Shown here: piece after piece, positions 13,071 to 15,694 of the stretch | Layout of the letters: every line of letters begins with the position of its first letter | Numbering within the stretch: the stretch's first letter is position 1 | NCBI GenBank assembly: GCA_016927965.1 | Contig: JAFGLP010000095.1 | Span: forward strand, 1 to 15,694 | DNA: 15,694 nucleotides | Reading direction: 5' to 3' | DNA from: Dehalococcoidia bacterium | GTDB lineage: Bacteria; Chloroflexota; Dehalococcoidia; GIF9; UBA5629 | The notes under the pieces: model-generated | The model's input: only the letters and a program-made list of their open reading frames with translations | What the model was told of the DNA's origin: nothing | Database searches by the model: none | Made by a program: the position numbers and the translations under genes

Positions 13071-15518
13071 ATGGAGCTGAGGAAATACGAGGTGCCGGCT
13101 GATAAACTGAGCTGGAGATGCGACCCTGCCCTGTTCAAATTCACCACGACCGGTGAGCTGCAGTCGCTGGGGGAGTTTATCGGGCAGGAGCGCGCCATAC
13201 GTTCCATCGAGTTCGGACTGAACCTGGAGATGGACGGGTACAATATTTATGTGGCCGGGTTGAGCGGGACGGGTAAAACAACAGTCGTCAAGAGCTATAT
13301 AGAGAAGATTATCAGGGAGAAGGAAGTCAAGGGAGAGGTATTCAGAGCGGACGACTGGTGCTACCTTTACAATTTCAAGGAGCCGGACCGGGCGCAAATC
13401 GTCAGCCTGCCGCGCGGTACGGCCAGGCAATTCAAAGCGCAGATCAGCGAGCTGCTGACTAAGACCAAAGAGGAGTTGAAGAGGGCCTTTTCCAGTGAGG
13501 ATTACAAAACCCAGCGCAAGCGAATGATGGAAGAAGGACAGGGCGATCAGCAGAAACTTTTCGAGGGCCTGCAAAAGAAAGCCAGACTACAGAATTTCTA
13601 TCTGCAGATGACGCAAGCCGGGCCGGCCCTGGTGCCGCTGTTGGAAGATCGGCCTATGGAGGAGAAAGAGTATGTGGCTTTGAGCGAGAAGGACAGGAAA
13701 GCGCTGGAAGCCAAGCGGCGGGCTCTTCAAAAACGCTTGCAGTCGAGCTTTGAAAAGGCAGTGGGGATACGGGAAAAGACGGTCAAGAAAGTTGAGAACG
13801 CCGACAAGGAGATCGGCGATTTTACCATATCGCACCTGTTCGCACCCCTATTTGCACGCTATCCTGAAGATACTAAAGTTGGACAGTTCCTGCAGGGCCT
13901 CAAGAACTATACGCTGGAGAACCTTGCCCTTTTCAAGGAAGGGGAGGAGGCGGTCAACCACGAGACGGGCGTGCTGTTCAGCCAGTCCGTGTTGTCGGGG
14001 CGTAATCCCTTCCTGCCATTCCTGGTCAACGTGTATATCGATAATACGGAGGTCAGCGGACCGCCGGTCATCGTAGAGCCCAATCCTAACTTCGGCAACC
14101 TGTTCGGTAAAATCGAGCGCCGGTTCCTGCTGGGCGGATATCTGAGCGACCATACTATGATCAAGCCGGGAGCGCTGGCGCTGGCCAACGGCGGCTACCT
14201 GCTGCTGGGAGCACTGGATGTGCTGTCCAACATGGGCGTATGGCCGGCACTGAAACGCTCCATCCGCAACAAGGAGATCAGGGTGGAAGACCCCTTTGAG
14301 CAATATGGGATGGTCGTGCCGCAGGGCATGCGGCCCGAACCCATGCCGATCAAGACCAAGGTCATTTTAATCGGGGACGCCTATCTCTACCAGATGCTGT
14401 CCGTTATGGACGAGGAATACTGGGAGATCTTCAAGGTAAAAGCTGATTTCAACTCGCAGATTGATATAACGGAAAAAAATATCATGGATTATGCCGCTTT
14501 CATCTCGGGGATCTGCGACAAATGCAAGGTCAGGCATTTCGACCCGGCCGGGGTGGCGCGGACGATAGAGTTCGCCGCCCGCATAGTATCCGACCAGGAG
14601 AAGCTGTCGACCCGCTTTGCCCAGATCAAGGAGCTGGTGGAGGAAGCCAACTACTGGGCGGCAAAAGAGGGGGCGGAGCTGATAACGGGGAAGCACGTTC
14701 AGCGCGCCATAGAGGAGAGGCGTTTCCGGCACAACCTGGTGGATGAACGAGTACAGGAGATGATCGATCGCGGGCAGATTATGATCGATGTCGGGGGTGA
14801 GGTGGTAGGACAGGTTAACGGGCTGGGGGTCTATTCCATGGGTGACATAGCTTTCGCCAAGCCCAACCGCATCACCGCACGGACATTCCTGGGGCGTGGT
14901 GGGGTGATCAATATTGAGCGTGAGGCCAAGCTGAGCGGCAGCACGCACGACAAGGGCGTGCTGATACTCAGCGGATACCTGGGGTGGAAATATGCTCAGG
15001 AAAGGCCGCTCTCGCTGTCGGCCAGTATTTGCTTCGAACAGTCCTACGAGGGCGTGGATGGGGACAGCGCTTCATCAGCGGAACTGTATGCCATCCTGTC
15101 CAGCATCAGCGGCGTGCCCATCAGGCAGAACATCGCCGTGACCGGCTCGGTTAACCAGAAGGGCGAGGTCCAGCCCATAGGCGGCGTCAACCTGAAAATC
15201 GAGGGGTTCTACAAGTCATGTCAGGATAAAGGGTTGACCGGTGACCAGGGCGTAATGATACCCCGGCAGAACGTGATCAACCTGATGCTGGAGGACGAGG
15301 TGAGCGAAGCTGTTAAGGACGGCAGGTTCCATATTTACGCGGTAAAAACAATCGATGAAGGCATCGAAATACTCACCGGGATGCCGCTGGGCGAAAAAGG
15401 CCCCGACGGAAAGTATCCCGAAGAAACGGTGAACTTACTGGTCGACAAAAAGCTGACCGAGATGGCCGAGGCCATCAAACGGGCCGGGGGTGGAGAGAAG
15501 GAAGATAAAAAAGACTAG
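13071..15518 (+). CDS. Lon-related ATP-dependent serine protease (LonB/COG1067 type)
   Basis: The product is 815 residues from the preferred start. The N-terminus (LSWRCDPALFKFTTTGEL, then IGQERAIRSIEFGL and DGYNIYVAG) is typical of the AAA_32 Lon-related family. Walker A is GLSGTGKTT (63-71, K69). Residues about 120-225 are a charged, probably coiled-coil insertion. ANGGYLLLGALD (372-383) occupies the Walker B position. The C-terminal Lon peptidase domain has the catalytic pair S666 (GDSASSAEL) and K709 (GGVNLKIEGF), 43 residues apart as in E. coli Lon. It should unfold and degrade cytoplasmic proteins. The ATG at 13071 is chosen because TGGAGG lies 5 bases upstream; in-frame ATGs at 13053, 13059 and 13068 lack that spacing. 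The last codons are Lys/Glu/Asp-rich. Confidence 0.9.
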   Translation: MELRKYEVPADKLSWRCDPALFKFTTTGELQSLGEFIGQERAIRSIEFGLNLEMDGYNIYVAGLSGTGKTTVVKSYIEKIIREKEVKGEVFRADDWCYLYNFKEPDRAQIVSLPRGTARQFKAQISELLTKTKEELKRAFSSEDYKTQRKRMMEEGQGDQQKLFEGLQKKARLQNFYLQMTQAGPALVPLLEDRPMEEKEYVALSEKDRKALEAKRRALQKRLQSSFEKAVGIREKTVKKVENADKEIGDFTISHLFAPLFARYPEDTKVGQFLQGLKNYTLENLALFKEGEEAVNHETGVLFSQSVLSGRNPFLPFLVNVYIDNTEVSGPPVIVEPNPNFGNLFGKIERRFLLGGYLSDHTMIKPGALALANGGYLLLGALDVLSNMGVWPALKRSIRNKEIRVEDPFEQYGMVVPQGMRPEPMPIKTKVILIGDAYLYQMLSVMDEEYWEIFKVKADFNSQIDITEKNIMDYAAFISGICDKCKVRHFDPAGVARTIEFAARIVSDQEKLSTRFAQIKELVEEANYWAAKEGAELITGKHVQRAIEERRFRHNLVDERVQEMIDRGQIMIDVGGEVVGQVNGLGVYSMGDIAFAKPNRITARTFLGRGGVINIEREAKLSGSTHDKGVLILSGYLGWKYAQERPLSLSASICFEQSYEGVDGDSASSAELYAILSSISGVPIRQNIAVTGSVNQKGEVQPIGGVNLKIEGFYKSCQDKGLTGDQGVMIPRQNVINLMLEDEVSEAVKDGRFHIYAVKTIDEGIEILTGMPLGEKGPDGKYPEETVNLLVDKKLTEMAEAIKRAGGGEKEDKKD

Positions 15519-15694
15519 GGAAGATTATCCTCTTCGTATTGCAATAAAGAGCGGGCTATATAATCCATCAGGGGAAGAACCTTTCTGACCTGCTCAATAT
15601 CCTCTTCCTTGAGGGGATTAAACGGACATTTAGCAGTTTTGGAGTGGGTTATTTTGTTCCTGTAATCTTCTGGAGTGAACCCCTGAAGCTGGAC
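15515..15694 (-). CDS. 3' end of an unrecognised gene, cut by the window edge
   Basis: The minus strand from 15694 to the TAG at 15517-15515 is open throughout (59 codons). It reads as a plausible acidic protein end, with segments FTPEDYRNKI, KCPFNPLKEEDIEQVRKVL and DYIARSLLQYEEDNLP. I do not recognise the family. The gene converges with the protease gene and their stop codons overlap by 4 bases at CTAG (15515-15518). The start and most of the gene lie outside the window. Confidence 0.6.
   Translation of the reverse strand, partial: VQLQGFTPEDYRNKITHSKTAKCPFNPLKEEDIEQVRKVLPLMDYIARSLLQYEEDNLP

Noticed and set aside
1..15694. CRISPR arrays, tRNA genes, insertion sequences or phage genes
   Set aside because: Reading through the window I saw no regularly spaced direct repeats, tRNA-like cloverleaf, transposase motif or terminal inverted repeats.

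Overview
The window is about 15.7 kb of bacterial chromosome with dense gene packing. It carries a complete tryptophan operon in the order trpE-G-D-C-F-B-A on the minus strand. A zinc-ribbon protein of the DUF5679 type, an orphan acyl-CoA synthetase alpha subunit, a metal-dependent cyclase-family hydrolase and tandem ATC-hydrolase-like proteins suggest an anaerobic bacterium, most simply a member of the Chloroflexota (Dehalococcoidia-like). That assignment is an inference from gene content and layout. No rRNA or other phylogenetic marker is present, and Desulfobacterota cannot be excluded.

Layout. At 1-250 a short C-terminal remnant of a LivF-type ABC transporter ATPase lies on the minus strand, head-to-head with a plus-strand NDP-forming acyl-CoA synthetase alpha subunit (247-1638). 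A cyclase-family hydrolase (1721-2482) follows and ends at a good intrinsic terminator. A 59-residue zinc-ribbon protein (2781-2960) then converges on the trp operon. The trp genes (3019-9586, minus strand) are packed with 4- and 11-base overlaps or 1-base gaps, apart from 18 bases between trpD and trpC. Together they encode every step from chorismate to tryptophan. Upstream lie an attenuator (9616-9783) and a strong promoter (9793-9822). Next are a minus-strand lipoprotein with three Ig-like repeats (9933-11060) and a plus-strand run: a PPOX-type flavin protein (11223-11711), two tandem ATC-hydrolase-like paralogues (11790-12308 and 12457-12975) and a Lon-related protease (13071-15518). The right edge holds the 3' end of an unrecognised minus-strand gene that shares a CTAG stop overlap with the protease gene.

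The most interesting element is the trp leader. A 31-codon leader peptide gene not found by simple length-limited ORF calling (9688-9783, minus) carries three consecutive Trp codons. Downstream are a perfect anti-terminator/terminator switch and a 7-U intrinsic terminator just before trpE. The promoter spacing puts the transcription start about 0-3 bases before the leader ATG, and no Shine-Dalgarno sequence precedes it, so the leader peptide is probably translated from a leaderless RNA. TrpE also keeps the LLES feedback motif, so the pathway appears controlled at both transcription (ribosome-mediated attenuation) and enzyme level.
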